Of a DNA stretch of 64,000 nucleotides, positions 32,661 through 43,631 are shown one piece after another (position 1 is the stretch's first letter; each line of letters starts with the position of its first letter). Below the pieces are notes generated by a model. The model searched no databases and was not told the DNA's origin. It saw nothing but the letters and a program-made list of their open reading frames with translations. The stretch lies in NCBI GenBank assembly GCA_020744425.1, contig JAGMUV010000019.1:372001-436000 (forward strand). Direction: 5' to 3'. A program made the position numbers and the translations under genes. This stretch comes from Dactylonectria macrodidyma. Taxonomy: Eukaryota > Ascomycota > Sordariomycetes > Hypocreales > Nectriaceae.

Positions 32661-34306
32661 ATGGACAGCCTGGATGGACCCCTCACTAGGACCAAGCCCA
32701 ACTCGGGGGCATCGAGAAGAGAAGGTTATACGCGCCAACGGCGGGGGTGTCTGACGTGTCGGCAAAGGTATTTGCTCCATCAATTCCCTACCGGGAGTAT
32801 GAGTTCATGACTAATGATGTGCTCTAGGAAAAAGAAGTGTGACCAAATCTACCCCGTCTGCAGCCATTGTTCACGACTGAACCTTGTCTGCAAACGAGAA
32901 GCCCCCCGTGCCGTACAGTCATCCCTCCCGGCGGACCCGAGCAAGTCGATCGCCGCGAAGCCCAAGACAGCACAATCTGGAGAATGGGCCCAAGGTGTCA
33001 TGATGTTTCTGGGACGTGTCCCACCTCCTTATTCTGGTCCCTCAGAAGGCACAGATTCATGCCAGCTTGCCGCTAGCAGACGGGCCATGCTCCGCTATTA
33101 CACAGTCACGCTTGCGTTTCTGCTGACAACAAACCTGGAAAACAACTGCTTCCTATCGGGTATGTCACTTTGGATCCTTTACGGTGGCCTTAGCTTACCC
33201 CAACAGTCATTCTTCCAATGGCCTTTGAGTGCCCTACACTAACGTACGCCGTCTCCGCATGGGCGTCGTCCCATCTTGCGTTGCGGGACAACGCCTTCAA
33301 GTCATTGGCATTGCAGCACCGTGGACACACCATAGCCCGTTTTCAAGAGTCTATGCAGCAGGGTGACCTCTCCACGGAGATGTGTCTTGCTGTGACCATG
33401 GTGCTCTGCTCCATGGAATGTATTTCCGAAGCAACGGACTGTTGGTACCCTCATCTTGCTGGAGCGGCTGCGGCACTGACTAAGCGGCCGGGCTCCTTGC
33501 ATGATCCCAAGCATGCAATCCAGTCTACGTTCGAAGGGAGATGGCTTCTTCGGAACTTCGCATACCATGATGTGATGACTAGCGTGTCTTTGGACTGTCG
33601 GCCATTGATTCGAGGCTTCTACTGGGCTTCTGAGGACGACTCATTGGCGGATCCGTATTTTGGATTTGCTTCGCGGCTTTTGTTTCTCATATCGGAAACC
33701 AGCGTCTTGAATAGCGATTTCGCCGAAGCAAAAGATGAGCGGAATACAGGAAACGGCTCAAATTCTCATCTTACCAGCGAGATGGAATCCTTCGGCTCGA
33801 GTATGTTCCAAGGAAGCTTTTCGGAACGTGCTCATGCAATTGAGGAAGAGCTGCAAAACTGGACGTCTCCTCCTGGCGAGGGCAACCCACCCTTGGCGTT
33901 GCTAGGCGAATCGTACCGTAATGCCGCGCTCATCCACCTTTACCGGACACTTAGAAGGCATATTGACGGCTACTCGGCGATATTACAAGCTAAGATCGAC
34001 TTTTGCGTAGAAGCCATCTGTAACCTCAGTCGTGACGTACCCGAGGGATGTCTAGTAGAGTGCACGCTCCTGTTCCCGCTCTTCATGGCTGGAGGGGAGG
34101 CACAGGGGACAGAGCAGATTGAGATGATCCGCGAGAAACTCCAGGCCATGGAAAGATGGCGCAAGTTTCGCAATGTCCAAGCGTGTTTAGATGTTCTCGA
34201 TGAGGTTTGGCGGCGGAAAACGGACGGATCGCGGCGGAGTGATTGGGATCATGTGGATTGGCTAGATGTTGTGAAACAACGAGGCTGGAAACTTTCGATA
34301 TCTTAG
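32661..34306 (+). CDS. Zn2Cys6 transcription factor
   Basis: Three exons: 32661-32767, 32828-33159, 33207-34306; 512 residues. The first intron splits the zinc cluster after its second cysteine, a common position in fungi. Cysteines C30, C33, C40, C47, C50 and C57 have the C-x2-C-x6-C-x6-C-x2-C-x6-C spacing of Gal4-type binuclear clusters, with basic KKK before the third Cys. The rest is an alpha-helical fungal-specific regulatory region without a recognised catalytic domain. It binds DNA in the nucleus and probably controls adjacent genes (aminotransferase, permease, cupin). No lesion is visible. Confidence 0.88.
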
Positions 34307-34503
34307 CAGAATGGAAAGCTTCCGAATACCGAGACTTCTCCTCAGGTATCCTCTTGATGTACTGTCTCTACTCCGGGCCGCCGTTGGCGCCTGTTCTCCA
34401 CCCACCTGTGTTCTAAGCATGCGTCGTCCAAACTAAGCCCGCGTTACTCTTTCGAGGCTGGGCTAACGGATGTTGCGTCTCAGTAAAGCATATTCCCTAC
34501 AAG

Positions 34504-34524
34504 CCAATCAGTAGGTATATAAAA
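34504..34524 (+). promoter_or_regulatory. CCAAT and TATA elements of the cupin gene
   Basis: CCAAT at 34504-34508 and TATATAAAA at 34516-34524, about 96 bp before the ATG at 34620, a normal spacing for a fungal core promoter. Confidence 0.45.
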
Positions 34525-34619
34525 CGATGACACCTACTGGGGGAATTAACCCAATGTGACCAGAGCGTAATCCCCTTCTACTCTTCACATACAAACCCAA
34601 TCGGTTCACACGCATCAAA

Positions 34620-35207
34620 ATGGCCGCTACGACGACCACCACACAGGCAGCAATCATCACACCGCCGAAGCAGGATGACTTCAAAGAACGCGCTGACCAA
34701 GCGGCTGTTCCCTACCGAGGACCTCGTCTCCCAGCTGTGCCAGATGACCTTGTCGTCCCAGGCATATTCGACATAGAATGCGACGAGCGCCTCTGGGTCC
34801 CTCAAGCCCCCGATGTTTGGTTCCGACCCCTCCTCTTCTCTGTCTCGGGCGGTTACTTCGTCAACATTCTTCGCGTCCGTCGCTCCGGCATCCTGTCGCG
34901 TCATCGCCACGCTGGAGCCGTGCATGCTACTGTTCTCAAGGGACGGTGGCACTATCTCGAGCATCCGTGGTGGGCTACTGAGGGTGGATATGCCTACGAA
35001 CCCCCAGGAGATATCCATACGCTGGAGGTGCCTGAGGATGTCAAGGAGATGGTCACTCTGTTTCATGTCACCGGCGCGTATATTTATGTTGACCCTGATG
35101 GTGTGCCTGTTGGTGTGGAGGATGTGTTCAGCAAGCTAGACAAGGCAAGAAAGCATTATGAGGCTGTTGGACTTGGTGCCAGCTTTGCCGATCAGTTCGT
35201 AAGGTAG
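34620..35207 (+). CDS. Cupin protein, 2,4'-dihydroxyacetophenone dioxygenase-like
   Basis: Single exon of 195 residues. A cupin barrel is visible from about residue 60. The metal-binding signature is SRHRHAGAVHATVLKG, then YEPPGDIHTLEV; the His residues in RHRH and PPGDIH are the likely iron or nickel ligands. The sequence between (GRWHYLEHPWWATEGG) matches the pattern I know from 2,4'-dihydroxyacetophenone dioxygenase-type cupins, which cleave aryl ketone C-C bonds. The first about 30 residues are Thr-rich and disordered. Cytosolic. Its substrate here is unknown; neighbours suggest it belongs with the Zn2Cys6 factor at 32661. Confidence 0.75.
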   Translation: MAATTTTTQAAIITPPKQDDFKERADQAAVPYRGPRLPAVPDDLVVPGIFDIECDERLWVPQAPDVWFRPLLFSVSGGYFVNILRVRRSGILSRHRHAGAVHATVLKGRWHYLEHPWWATEGGYAYEPPGDIHTLEVPEDVKEMVTLFHVTGAYIYVDPDGVPVGVEDVFSKLDKARKHYEAVGLGASFADQFVR

Positions 35208-35669
35208 ACAAGAGATATGGGATAATACTAAATTTCTTGTTGAAAAGACTAGACAAATTGGCCACACTTCTCAATCAGTCATATGCCTGTTGTTGTTATA
35301 GTTAAAGCAGGTACAAGCAAAGAGGTTTGACAATCGGTTCGGGGAGTACGGGTAGCCTGCGAGCTACATGATAGACACGCGTGGTGTTGAGTGATAGCGT
35401 CATTGCTATTGATTGGAATATTCATGCTTGATGCGGACAGTCTAGCTATGCTATGGTCCTTCTGCCGCAGTTCACCGCTCAATCTTACGTGCAGTGAAGT
35501 GAGGCTGTGGAAGTTGGCTGATGAATCATACGTACAGTATATCAGGCACTGACATATTTGAGCATTCAGCTCTGACCATTTCATTTTCATCAAAACGTGA
35601 AGCTGGAGGTTGGCTCAGTGCCTTTAAAAGACTGAAAAGACACAGCATACACCTGAGAAAACTCAGATC
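35208..35669. other. Intergenic, no feature seen
   Basis: About 460 bp between the cupin stop and the DUF3632-like gene; only antisense short ORFs. Confidence 0.35.
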
Positions 35670-36613
35670 ATGTCTCATTTCAAGCTCAAGCTTGAAGATC
35701 CAGCTGCAGATGTAGTTGAGATTCTGAACTCGACGCTTCCACCAGACACTGCGTCGTCGCCTGAAGGCGCTGCGGTTTCCCTGGACTCTATTCTGGCTCG
35801 ATATCATACTGATTCCGGCACTATGGGCGCATTCTTCTGGCGGTTCTGGGATTTGATTCACGACCTCTCACGCCAGATTCCCCATGACAGTCCTGAGCAG
35901 GACCGGCTAGCAGAAGTAGCTAAGGCGCTGCATAACCTGCCGCCCGAGGCCACGATATTTTAAGAAGAACTGCAAGAAAGCGTTGTGCAGGCATGGAGAG
36001 GTTTGCCTTCATTTGACCAAAAATACGCAAGAAGCTTAGTGGTGAGTCATCCATGGTGAGTCGTGAGCTTATGACGACATTACAATGCTTACTTCGTCGC
36101 CATATAGACGATACGAGAGCCGTGGGAGAAACCCAAAGAAAGGAACGAGCAGTCACTTTGAACGCCTTTGCCGCAAGGGTTGCCGGTCTGGAAATTGTCC
36201 CCCTCGAAACTTACGCGATCTGGGCATTTGTTGATGCTCTGGAGGGTACAATGATGCCGATCCGGGATGCCCCAGATGAGGCGAATAGCGACCCTGCAGC
36301 GGAAGAAGATATTACATACAAAGTGGAGAGTGCTGCAGCCTGGGTGACCTATGCAGGCCATGTTTTGTATGGACGCGACGAGGAGGTACATGGAGCCACG
36401 GCTGGTCCACTCTGGTTACTCCCGAAGAAGGAAGCAATCAAACTGCGGCGAAAATGTAGAGGGACCAACGGATTATCCCCGGAGAGATGGTTACTCTGGA
36501 AAGAACGCTTTGCAGCCGTTCGAGACTGCGACGGTTTGGACGCAACGACCAGGAAAGAGGCTAAGAACGCGTATAATGTTATGGAAAGGACTGAGATTCG
36601 GCGCAGAACGTAA
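35670..36613 (+). pseudogene. DUF3632-like gene, disrupted by an in-frame TAA
   Basis: The first part (ATG 35670) has the fungal DUF3632 pattern: FFWRFWDLIHDLSRQIPHDSPEQD, followed by AKALHNLPP. A TAA at 35961-35963 ends the frame, yet the same frame continues family-like sequence right after it (EELQESVVQAWRGLPSFDQ). A later exon in another frame (from about 36108 after an ATAG acceptor) completes the family: VTLNAFAARVAGL, AAWVTYAGHVLY and ERWLLWKERFAAV, to 36613. The only donors with consensus sequence (GTGAGT at 36042 and 36056) do not give the right phase; a weak GTCATC at 36046 does. Excising the TAA with a GTAGCT donor would delete conserved residues. The gene is probably broken. The family has no known function. 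Confidence 0.6.
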
Positions 36614-36930
36614 CAGGATCACCTTGGCGTCCATCAAATTACATGGTCAAGCTGATAGCTCATAGACATTGACTGAAGATGGGTAACATTTATTCATAAA
36701 CATAATCAAGAAATTTTGTGCTGACAACGACATGAGTAGGATTGTGGTGAATTCAGCAAGTCTCTTTATCTACCTATGTCCATATGTTCCAGTCAGGATT
36801 GATAGGAGGTTTTTGGTCCTCAGGCTTAATTCGCGCTGCCTGTCCAAAGAAACGACCTGCTGCTGTCCGAGACTTTGCTCATGCAGCCGCACCTAGTAAG
36901 ACAGCAACTTATGATACCCTAGAGTCGAGC
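36614..36930. other. Convergent 3' region
   Basis: Between the DUF3632-like gene and the MFS stop codon; nothing coding seen. Confidence 0.3.
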
Positions 36931-38598
36931 TTAGGACGCTTCTTTATACTGCACACCAATGCTACACTCCTCTTCCTTTCCCTCCGACGCTGCGGCGAGT
37001 GCCTTCTGCTCCCCAATGAGTCTGACACTCGCCCTTCCAACCTTGTACCAGGGCATTGTGAACAGTTCATCCATACGCTCCATCGAGACCCCCTTTGTCT
37101 CAGGATAAGCGAAGAAGCAGTATGCCGTGAAGCAGGTAGTCGTCACAGCGAAGAGGAGGAAGGGGCCCCAGGGGTGGATGGTAATGACCATCTTCGGTTG
37201 AGCCTTTGTCAAGGCGAAGTTGACCAAGTATTGCCAAGTAATGCAGATGGCCATACAGGTTGACCGAACATTGTTGGGGAACACCTCGGAGTTGATGATC
37301 CACGGGATGGTTCCCCACGATATTGCGTATCCGATGGCAAATATGTAAATTGCCACGACTGCTACCCATCCTGCGGCTCCCGTTTGCGAAGTTGCGTCGG
37401 TGGAAGGATGAGCGACGGCAACATATACAGTCAAGTATAGAAGTGCGCCAATAATCAGACCAGAACCAACGAAGAGACCGAAACGCCTTCCAAATCTGTC
37501 AATGATGTATAGACAGTAGAGAAGGACAGCGATGAACTTGACCAGTCCATAGATACCTGAGAACAGATAGTTGGTGGATTTTGTTATCAGGCCAATAGAC
37601 GTCAGAATCGAGGTATTATAGTAGGTGATGATGTTGCCACCCGAGAACTGGAAGCCGACTTGGATCAGCATGACCATTATCATACGCTTCCGAACGGACA
37701 TGGAGAAAATCTCCTTCCAGATACCGGCTCCTCCAGAGTGGACTGATCTCTCTGCCTCAATGTTGCCGCAGATTTCACCGAGCTCCCGCTCGACAAAAGC
37801 GTGGCTCCGAGACAACGATCGCAGGTGCTCAAGGGACTTGGTCGCGGCCTCGATCTTTCCATGGATGGCTAGCCATCTAGGAGATTCAGGAATAAAGACC
37901 AAGCCAAGTAATAGAATGACTCCCGGAAGCGCCTGCACACCCATAGGAACTTGCCACTGGGTGTTACTCTCGGAGCTGATGTGTCGGAGGGAACCGTAGT
38001 TGATCCAATAAGCCAGACCAACCGAGAGCATGGTGTTGGCATTGTACAACGCGGACAGGCCGCCTCGGATGGCCTTGGGAGCAATCTCGGCGATGTATCC
38101 AGTGCCTATGACACTCGCCGCTCCAGAACCGAATCCTGAAAGCGCGCGGCCGACTAGAAACTCGACACGGCCACCGCTGCCACCAGGGTTGGCGCTCATA
38201 AGAACGGCAGAGAGCGAGAAGAGGACCGTGAAGAATGCCAGCGAGATCTTGCGCCCGAATTTGTCAGTGACAGGGGCACAGGCGAATGCGCCGACACATG
38301 AACCGAGGATCAGAATCGAGGTAATCCAACCAGTCCAGTCAGCCAGAGAATCGTCCGAAAGAGTATCGAGCTCAAAGTGATGTTTGAATGTGTTCATGGC
38401 AAGGACGCCGGAGATGTTGGCGGTGTTGAAACCTGGAAGAAAGGAAAAAGATTAGTTTGGTCAACGAGTACAAATGGAGATGGACAACGTACCATGTAGA
38501 GCACCAGAGAATGAAAGAATGGCGCAGTAGAAAATAATCTTCCAGGAAATGATCTCCTTGGGAGTCTCCGCGTACGCGGACCGATCGATGATAGCCAT
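36931..38598 (-). CDS. MFS sugar/quinate-type transporter
   Basis: Two exons: 38598-38493 and 38432-36931, intron 38492-38433 (donor GTACGT); 535 residues. Exon 1 supplies the first helix (IIFYCAILSFSGALHG), spliced into FNTANISGVLAM. Sugar-porter signatures: DKFGRK after helix 2, ERELGEI in the central loop, PESPRWL after helix 6, DRFGRR after helix 8, and PETKGVSMERMDELF after helix 12. Twelve membrane helices are expected. It imports a sugar, polyol, sugar acid or quinate-like compound at the plasma membrane by proton symport. It is divergent from the amidohydrolase at 39358, sharing a 759-bp promoter with four CGG-N7-CCG sites, and is the probable uptake step of the cluster. Confidence 0.9.
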
Positions 38599-38793
38599 CC
38601 TGCTGAAGTTGGTCTGCAGTAACAGCTCTAAGTTGTGAGCCACGGCTTCAACTATGCCAAGCAACTAAGGTTCTCGATATGGTGTGACTTCCAAGCCACC
38701 AGCTTGGCAAACGGCGAATATATGGAGAATAGTCAGGTGGGCTTGAAGCCAGTTCTAGCTCGAACGATTCTTGGGATTTGGTTAGTTAAAACT

Positions 38794-39158
38794 CGGGTCT
38801 CGCCCGTCTTCTCCACAATCCGGGGTAGGGTATGGGGGTTCTCGGGGTGTCCGTGGAGATGACATTAGCATCATTACGAGAAAAGTTCCCTGGACATGGG
38901 AGCCTGACCCTTGGGGTGATACCCGGAGCGGGACGCGGCCGTTGAGCTAGCAAGAGGCTTTCCTTGACCTTGCTCATCGGGTTAATCGGATTGTGACCGT
39001 AGAACGTGAATAGCATTCAATTTGAACATGATTCGATTTCATACATGGGCCATTCGTGCCATCACTAAGCAAAGCACACGTGCCGACTGGATGGTAGGGG
39101 ACTAGGTAGGTTAGACGAATGACTAGCACCCAGCGCCGCTGGTGTCGGAGGAAAGCCG
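38794..39158. promoter_or_regulatory. Four CGG-N7-CCG inverted repeats in the MFS/amidohydrolase promoter
   Basis: CGG and CCG triplets separated by exactly seven bases occur at 38794-38806 (spacer GTCTCGC), 38929-38941 (GACGCGG), 38987-38999 (ATTGTGA) and 39146-39158 (AGGAAAG). The outer two lie 196 bp and 200 bp from the two start codons. Zn2Cys6 dimers bind such inverted triplets, with spacer length setting specificity. Confidence 0.6.
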
Positions 39159-39357
39159 ATGGCAATTAGTTGTAGGCGGCAGTCGTTTATGCAGAGGGAC
39201 GGATAGCCGATGCCGAGAGAGCCTCATGACAGTTTATCTTTTTCCTTTTTAAGGCACTAGTCTTGTCACGCCGCTGGAGCATATGAGTCGTACACAATCC
39301 CAAATCTTGTGTTGAGGTTATACGCAGTACATACAGAACGCAACACATTATTGCAAC

Positions 39358-40305
39358 ATGTCGCCTAATTCTCCGACCGCAAGCCAGATCAAGCCCGTCC
39401 CCAGCAGTGCTTGGGACACCCATCATCACATCTTTGAGCCAAACCAGTTCCCATTCGCAGCCGGCCGGCACTTCACCCCGTCGGTTGCTACGCTGGAGCA
39501 GCTGAAGGAGTTTGAGGCGTCCATAGGAGTCGCTCACGTCTGCATCGCGCACGGTTTATCCTACGGAGCAGACTGCTCCTCCTTGCTGTATTACTTGGGC
39601 CAATTCAATGGCGAGGCACGGGGAATTTGCGTCTTGGACGAGGCAAACGTCACCGACGAGCAGCTCGACGCATACCACGATGCTGGGATTCGGAGCGTTC
39701 GCTTAGACTTCTTCAAAGCTCAAGCTATGGACGACCAAGAGAAGCAGGTGGAGCTGATTCGATCTACTGCAGAGAGGCTTCATCGATGGGATGCCTCGGG
39801 AAAGGGATGGAGCATCCAAATCCAGCAACCAAACCTGTCTCATTGGAAGAAGCTGAGGGAGGTTGCTCATGGACTGGGACTGCCGCTTGTCCTCGACCAC
39901 ATGGGTCTGGTCAAGGCCGCCAGCATGGCCCCTGAAGGTTCTATCCCAGCTACTAAGACTGAAGGGTGGCAAGACCTGCTTGGATCTCTGCGCGATGGCA
40001 ATCTATGGATCAAGATCTCAGCGCCGTATCGATGCTCGCGCGGAGATCCTGAATTTGACGATCTGGAGGACATTGTCAAGCAGCTCGTGGCGGCGAACCC
40101 CAAGAGGATGGTTTGGGGCAGTGACTGGCCGCACACGCAGCGACACGAGGATAGACACAAGCGCAGCAAGGATAGCGAGGAGCCGTTCTTGAAGATAGAC
40201 AACCCGAGGTGGATTGAGTCGTTGAGCACATGGCTCAGCGACGAGGAGTGGCAAGACTTGTGGGTAAATAACCCATGCAAGCTGTACGACTACCCTCAGC
40301 AGTAG
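39358..40305 (+). CDS. Amidohydrolase family 2 (lactonase-like, COG3618 type)
   Basis: Single exon of 315 residues. The TIM-barrel metal motif starts the protein: AWDTHHHIFEP (residues 19-29). Later strands carry IRSVRLDFFK, LPLVLDHMGL and MVWGSDWPHTQRHED, where the final Asp is the general base. The family includes 2-pyrone-4,6-dicarboxylate lactonase (LigI), D-galactarolactone isomerase and sugar-acid lactonases such as L-rhamnono- and L-fuconolactonase. A lactone-hydrolysing role in the cluster is therefore likely. Cytosolic; no signal peptide. It is divergent from the MFS gene and followed by the class II aldolase in the same direction. Confidence 0.85.
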   Translation: MSPNSPTASQIKPVPSSAWDTHHHIFEPNQFPFAAGRHFTPSVATLEQLKEFEASIGVAHVCIAHGLSYGADCSSLLYYLGQFNGEARGICVLDEANVTDEQLDAYHDAGIRSVRLDFFKAQAMDDQEKQVELIRSTAERLHRWDASGKGWSIQIQQPNLSHWKKLREVAHGLGLPLVLDHMGLVKAASMAPEGSIPATKTEGWQDLLGSLRDGNLWIKISAPYRCSRGDPEFDDLEDIVKQLVAANPKRMVWGSDWPHTQRHEDRHKRSKDSEEPFLKIDNPRWIESLSTWLSDEEWQDLWVNNPCKLYDYPQQ

Positions 40306-40604
40306 ACTAGGAACATGGGAACATGGCTGGCACTTGGCATATAGTAGATTGTATGTACCGTGGAAATGGTGTATACTGCAAAGAGTTAGTTCACGTTGGC
40401 AATCCACCTAGTCAATTTTGATGTTCTTGTGATTACGTCCAGGGGACGGAAACCGAAACCTGGCCAGGATTATTCCTCATGGATGATGCATCTGCTCTAT
40501 GGATCTAGTATGTAATGGTTTCTGTCAGGCGTCATGTCTCTATGCGGAGTCGGGTTGGAATCGGAACTAGTCATCCTCATGGCTTAGAGTACAATGATAC
40601 CCAC

Positions 40605-40617
40605 CGGCTTTACCCCG
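40605..40617. promoter_or_regulatory. CGG-N7-CCG site before the class II aldolase
   Basis: CGG-CTTTACC-CCG, 137 bp before the ATG at 40755. Confidence 0.5.
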
Positions 40618-40754
40618 AAGGTGGACACATGGCCTACCTATACAAGGATATGTATGCCTGGGGTTGTAATATTTGGGCCTTGTGTACAACGCCAATTTGT
40701 CACAAGGCTCCTCTGTGCTGTCGTTTCCACCTGGTATACTTGACAGGATCCAAG

Positions 40755-41781
40755 ATGCCTGAATTCCCTCACAATAACAGGACCTTTCAGGTGCTTGACG
40801 CCGCTCGGAAGGGGGGATACGCAGTGGGCGCGTTCAACTGGTGGGTTTAGCAAAGCCAAAGAACATGAACGAACTCTGAGTATTTCGTTAACCATGCTGC
40901 AGTTACAATAATGACGGAGTAATGGCTGTCATCCGCGCAGCGGAGGCTTGCCAGTCTCCAGCAATCATCCAGCTCTTTCCTTGGACAATGAAGTTTCAAG
41001 GCGCCCATTTCGTCCGCTACGTCATCGAGGCGGCTCACGCAGCGAACGTGCCCATTGCCGTCCACCTCGACCACTGCATCGAGCCGACTGACGTGGAAGC
41101 CGCCCTGGAACTTCCGTTCGACTCCATAATGATCGATGCTTCGGTGGAGGATCCGGAAGAGAATAAGCGGGAGTGCAAGAGGGTGGTGAAGATTGCCAAC
41201 GCTAGAGGAATTGCCATTGAGGCGGAAATGGGACGCATTGAGGGCGGAGAAGACGGTCTGCCTACTGTTGACATGGACACTATTCTTACGCAGCCCGACT
41301 CTGTTAAGGAGTTTGTGACCGAGACTGGCGTCCAATTCTTGGCGCCGTCGTTTGGAAATATCCACGGAAACTATGGCCCTGGTGGCCCCGAGGCGTCGTG
41401 GCATCTACCTTTGTGAGTTTGCGCTGCGTTAAACAAGTGCTCTCCGAAGACTTCTTGGCTGGCCCCTTCAAGATTCGTGGGAGTGAAGATGAACATGCTA
41501 ACATGTTTAGGCTAATGGAGATCCACGAAACCCTTCCTACTATCCCGCTGGTGCTTCACGGGACACACGGCGTATCGGACGAACTTTTCCGCGTCTCGAG
41601 GAGGCACGGCATGGCAAAGATCAATCTGAACCGAACGGTTCGAGACGAGTATACGGACTTTGTGGCCAAGAATTCCGGCACGCTTGAGCTCACGGAGCTG
41701 AAGATGCGAGCGGTGGAAGTGTACCAGGCTTCTATCATGAGGGTCATGAGGGAGGTCCTTGAATCTGCCGGAAAAGCATGA
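40755..41781 (+). CDS. Class II fructose-bisphosphate aldolase-like enzyme
   Basis: Three exons: 40755-40840, 40903-41412, 41511-41781; donors GTGGGT and GTGAGT; 288 residues. The zinc-dependent aldolase signature is complete: GAFNCYNNDGVMAVIRAAE near the N-terminus, HLDHC (H83, D85, H86), IDASVED, FLAPSFGNIHGNY with a zinc histidine, and LHGTHGVSDE with the third zinc ligand plus phosphate-binding glycines. At under 300 residues it resembles the tagatose-bisphosphate/ketose-bisphosphate aldolase group (GatY/KbaY, FbaA-short) and not the about 360-residue housekeeping yeast enzyme, so a specialised catabolic aldol cleavage of a phosphorylated ketose or sugar acid is likely. It sits between the amidohydrolase and the RraA-like gene, all on the plus strand. 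Confidence 0.87.
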
Positions 41782-42223
41782 TCTGAAGAGGCGTGAGAAT
41801 AAAAGTCTTGAGTTGTTATTATCGCGTACATAAAAATTGCCTACATGAACCACATGACGTCCCTGATGACATAAATTGCAGTGGCTGATCACAACCACTT
41901 AACTAAAACCCTGCTAGCGGTGCATGTTTCATTCCCTCATAAATGTCTCGTGACTAGCCTGGGTAGAACCGCTTGCAGGAGCAAGTCAATGGCAAGATGC
42001 TGGACTTCTTTCCTCTTGATGGACCTCCTAGGCAGAATCCATTATAGAGCTAGTCTCAGTGCGATTGTCAGACTAGACAACGAGAATGACAAGGTCTCGG
42101 CCCGGGATCGACTCGGATTTCCATGGACCTTTGGTGACGTACGCTAGTCTAGTTATTTCCCCTCGGTGGCCTAGAAGCTGAGGCGCTACTTGGGATGGTG
42201 CTTCAGGGATCGGATGTTCCCGT

Positions 42224-42236
42224 CGGACGAAAGCCG
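42224..42236. promoter_or_regulatory. CGG-N7-CCG site before the RraA-like gene
   Basis: CGG-ACGAAAG-CCG, 114 bp before the ATG at 42351. A neighbouring CGG-N6-CCG overlaps the same stretch. Confidence 0.5.
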
Positions 42237-42350
42237 ACCGGCGAGACCGAGCCTGGAGCAGATAATTGAGCCTGAGCAGCATCACTCAAAGCTGTGGCTA
42301 AGCCAAGACGCTCAATTCTGATCGCATCGCCAAATACATTGTCAACTAAA

Positions 42351-43296
42351 ATGACTTCATCAACTGAATCCGTCGTTGAGCGACTGCAGCGGTGGTCCAG
42401 CTGCGACGTATGTCCTCATCCCACAGCTGAAATCTAACGTGTCTCGCTAAATCTCCACCAAAACACAGATCTCTGACGGCTTATCCAAGCTCGGCCATGC
42501 ACACGGCGGCTTCCTTGAAGGCCTTGTTATGTACGCGCCCGAGTTCCAGGCTGGGCGGACCAAGATCGTAGGGCCCGTCTTCACCGTCAAGTTTGCACCC
42601 AAGACGGACGCGACGGCCCCGAAGCTCAAGGGCAACTACGTATGTTCCATCAATGCTACCATGCTTATGCTTCATGACTATAGAATGTGAAGCTAGGCTT
42701 CGCCTGGGGTTCGACGCGAGCTGCTCTTTTAGATCCGTTCATTAACACATGTTCAATTAGGTGGATCAAATTCCCGAGGGCTCCGTTGTCTTCATCTCCC
42801 AGCCACTCCCGCACATCAATGCATGCTATGGCGGCTTGATGTCCTTGAGGGCCAAGCATCTTGGTGCCCGCGGAGTAGTCATTGATGGCTTCCTACGAGA
42901 TCTCCAGGAACATCGAGACCTTGAATTCCCAGTATGTATCCATTCCTTACCTAAACTCGCTCATTCGTTTGCTACGAGGCAACAATTCGACTACAATGAC
43001 TTACGGTTCCACAGATGTTCGCTAGGGGAACCGGCACAACCGCCGGTGGTGCCGTCTGCTTCCCATCCGAGATCAACGTGCCAGTTCAGCTGCAGTCCAC
43101 GAAGCAAGAGGCAACCATCGCCCCGGGGGGATATATCATTGCCGATCTAGACGGGGTTGTGTTTCTTCCTGGAGACTTGGCAGAGAAGGTTCTGGAGGTC
43201 ATCCCAAGCATTGTGGCTGCGGATGAGAAGTGTGCCGAGGCCATTCGTGGTGGGATGACAGTCAAGGAAGCATTTGCGATGTACAGGGGAAAATAG
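42351..43296 (+). CDS. RraA-family aldolase (HMG/CHA aldolase-like)
   Basis: Four exons: 42351-42407, 42469-42639, 42761-42931, 43015-43296, with donors GTATGT three times; 226 residues. The fold signature is present: ISDGLSKLGHAHGG, VVFISQPLPHINACYGGLMSLRA split by the family-typical loop, then ARGVVIDGFLRDLQE with the R122-D123 catalytic pair, and FARGTGTTAGGAV. These are the substrate and metal-binding residues of 4-hydroxy-4-methyl-2-oxoglutarate/4-carboxy-4-hydroxy-2-oxoadipate aldolases. The family also has oxaloacetate decarboxylase activity and sugar-acid members. Despite the RraA name, an RNase E role is excluded in fungi. In this cluster it probably acts on a 2-oxo acid intermediate. 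Convergent with the Ldh2-type gene. Confidence 0.85.
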
Positions 43297-43631
43297 AGAG
43301 AGAGAAAGATATAAAATATACAGCTCAACTCTTGTAAAAAATATTCGACATATTTTGCGTGTTGTCCCGCATTACTTATGTGCCACATTTGCAAGTGCGA
43401 CTTCGGCACTTGGTTGACTGCAAGTTGCGCCCTACAGATTAATTCCCATGACGAGTGGATATCGGAGAGCTAAGTGAATGGCAGTTACATTGACCATGAA
43501 TTATCACCCACGTAGATATAATGATTCCTTCTGAATGCAGTCACTTGATTAATTCAACACTCAAGTCAATTCTTTACTATGTTGTTGTATCTATTTTGGG
43601 TGCGCATTGTCGATTCTCCCATGTGAGGCTC
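43297..43631. other. Convergent 3' region
   Basis: AT-rich gap between two stop codons; no feature seen. Confidence 0.3.

Noticed and set aside
40515..40754. Upstream extension of the class II aldolase frame
   Set aside because: The frame is open but the family start MPEFPHNN at 40755 fits better, and the extension would overlap the operator candidate at 40605.
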